DNA from: Thermobifida fusca NBRC 14071 = JCM 3263
Lineage (GTDB): Bacteria > Actinomycetota > Actinomycetes > Streptosporangiales > Streptosporangiaceae
Reading direction: 5' to 3'
Assembly: GCF_001592045.1 (NCBI RefSeq)
Contig: NZ_BCWB01000005.1
Span: 1 to 64,000, forward strand
DNA length: 64,000 nt
Part shown: one piece after another, positions 62,951-64,000 of the stretch
Position numbering within the stretch: the stretch's first letter is position 1
Layout: each line of letters begins with the position of its first letter
Translations under genes and position numbers: made by a program
The notes under the pieces: generated by a model
Told to the model about the DNA's origin: nothing
Database searches by the model: none
The model's input: only the letters and a program-made list of their open reading frames with translations

Positions 62951-63568
62951 GGCTGGTTTCGAGGGCAGTGAGGGGTTGTGTCGGTGGGACGACAGCGCTT
63001 CACGGGTGCCTCAGAGGCCAGAAACCGCATTTTCCCATCTGTACTGCGGTTATGGACCATTAAGGACACCAAAAGACCTTAATATGGGTTTTGCGCTTGT
63101 TGTCGACCAGTGGGGAGGCCTCAGCGGCCGCATGGCCGCAGGCTGGAGAGTCTGCTGTCGACGCCAAGACTGTGCTTGGGGCGTACTGAGGCGGTACACC
63201 TTGGCAGGTGCCGTACCCGGCCGGCCGTCTTGCCTGCGCTGGGGTGGTGGGTCGGGTCGCTCACCGCTTCCCGATCGCGTGACAGCCTGGACAAGCAGAG
63301 CAGTCGCTTCGCTTGTGGGCCCCGTGGAGTACCCGTGCCTTCGACACCCACTCCCCTCGTGTGACACACTGCCACACTTCACTCACAAAAAGTTTGAGTG
63401 TCTCGGTGACTTCTTTCGCATCTCTCTTTCACGAGATGCAAGACACGTTTTCTTTTCGTCGGAGACGCGATTTTCCCACCGCGGCACTGCCTAGCGCTCT
63501 GTGACATCCTTCATCGCTAAAAAATCAACAACCACGCCCAAAGTGTGCAAGCAGCGCAGATAGTGCGG
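62951..63568. other. gene-free region of lower GC
   Basis: About 600 bases. A small inverted repeat ATTAAGG / CCTTAAT at 63059-63083 may bind a regulator. GC falls toward 63500. No supported gene; frames here lack ribosome sites and family features. Confidence 0.4.
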
Positions 63569-63668
63569 CACAATAGATCCCGTCAGCGATCTCAAGTGTT
63601 GGTGTTGAGGGCGGACAATCGCTGACAAAGCTCTGGGGGGTATATACCCCCCAGAGCTTTTCTCTTTT
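63569..63668 (+). ncRNA. candidate small RNA ending in a perfect palindrome
   Basis: A CACAAT -10 (63569-63574) is followed by two hairpins. The first pairs GTCAGCGAT with ATCGCTGAC (63582-63626) and encloses CTCAA / TTGAG. The second is the 34-base perfect palindrome at 63627-63660, followed by TTTTCTCTTTT, a full intrinsic terminator. There is no ribosome site or frame. The predicted RNA is about 85-90 bases. I do not recognise an RNA family. Confidence 0.5.
63627..63668. terminator. 34-base perfect palindrome with T-tract
   Basis: AAAGCTCTGGGGGGTAT and its reverse complement join at TATATA, so the stem includes a run of six G-C pairs; TTTTCTCTTTT follows on the plus strand. It can end transcription from the left. 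Confidence 0.85.
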
Positions 63669-64000
63669 GGGCTGCGCGACGCGCTGGGGAGGCCGTGGAG
63701 TTCTCGGGTTCGCGCCCGCGACTTTCCGCGAATGGGCAATGGCGCGGTGCAGCGCTGCACCGGAGACTGCGGGGTTACCCCGGCCGGCACGACTCCCCCG
63801 ACCTCTCCCGCTGACGGAACCCGCTGGCCCGCCCAGGGCACGGGACGCGCTCCCCTCGCCCCCAGCAGAGTAAGCGTGTTGCGGTCCGTCTTACTGGACG
63901 CACCCTCCGCAGCGCTCACCGCCAGGAGTCAGAACACGGGAGTACCGCAACGGATCAAACCCCGGATTCCACGGCGGCGGCACTGGACAAAAACACACTC
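63669..64000. other. window end without a supported gene
   Basis: About 330 bases, GC-rich. A minus-strand frame of 142 codons (63491-63919) spans the palindrome and has a Pro/Arg/Ser-rich translation; I do not accept it as coding. Nothing else is recognised before the window ends. Confidence 0.4.

Noticed and set aside
63491-63919. A 142-codon minus-strand frame at the window end
   Set aside because: It runs through the perfect palindrome terminator and has Arg/Pro/Ser-rich sequence without motifs.

Overview
The window is high-GC actinobacterial chromosome. Codon use is strongly GC-biased, GTG starts are common, and several start codons lie 6-8 bases after a -10 box (leaderless mRNAs). Marker genes are the GarA-like FHA / DUF151 / MerR / gcvP block, RamB divergent from isocitrate lyase, a fused trpEG with a Trp-rich leader peptide, and a HrdB-like sigma factor. 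The mix suggests a Nocardiopsaceae-like organism, quite possibly Thermobifida. That placement is inference; no rRNA is present to confirm it. No tRNA, rRNA, intact insertion sequence or prophage was found.

Layout. 0-9.6 kb: a DUF3040 protein, a YngK-like glycosidase lipoprotein, and a menaquinone locus (menF, menD, menC, menB, menE) interrupted by a universal stress protein. 9.7-17.5 kb: a sigma-70 factor behind an ECF-type promoter, GntR and TetR regulators, a two-component system, endonuclease V and a TPR protein. 17.6-23 kb: gcvP under a glycine riboswitch, then the MerR (Rv1830-like), DUF151 and zinc-ribbon/FHA genes. 23-31.4 kb: a GDP-mannose pyrophosphorylase-like protein with a decayed mutase domain, a CDP-alcohol phosphatidyltransferase, a glutamine-amidotransferase-fold protein without its catalytic residues, and an overlapping operon cstA / small Cys-Cys-tailed protein / ArsA ATPase. 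31.4-38.9 kb: thyX, trpEG with a full attenuator, a MerR/aldo-keto reductase operon, TetR/acyltransferase and a thioesterase-like gene.

38.9-40.5 kb is a lower-GC, gene-poor stretch with a decayed type I-E-like CRISPR remnant. 40.5-49.8 kb holds an acyl-CoA dehydrogenase, ramB/aceA, three 145-bp tandem structured repeats, a CPBP protease, an MFS transporter divergent from a FadR-like regulator, and a double-module Lrp regulator. 50-57.6 kb holds an LCP transferase, glutamate dehydrogenase and a four-gene overlapping operon ending in tldD/tldE. 57.8-61.7 kb holds a three-hairpin C-loop RNA (6C-like), mobA, a GNAT, two paralogous DDP-motif proteins and rtcB. The last 2.3 kb is gene-poor, with a doubly frameshifted NUDIX pseudogene and a candidate small RNA ending in a 34-base perfect palindrome.

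How the parts fit: menaquinone synthesis, glycine cleavage, glyoxylate shunt, fatty acid oxidation and glutamate metabolism form a central-carbon and respiration theme. Much local control is RNA-based (glycine riboswitch, trp attenuator, ribosome-site hairpins) or by autoregulators sitting on their own promoters. The least explained parts are the cstA / Cys-Cys / arsA operon, the triple 145-bp repeat, the tldDE-linked membrane operon and the terminal RNA candidate.
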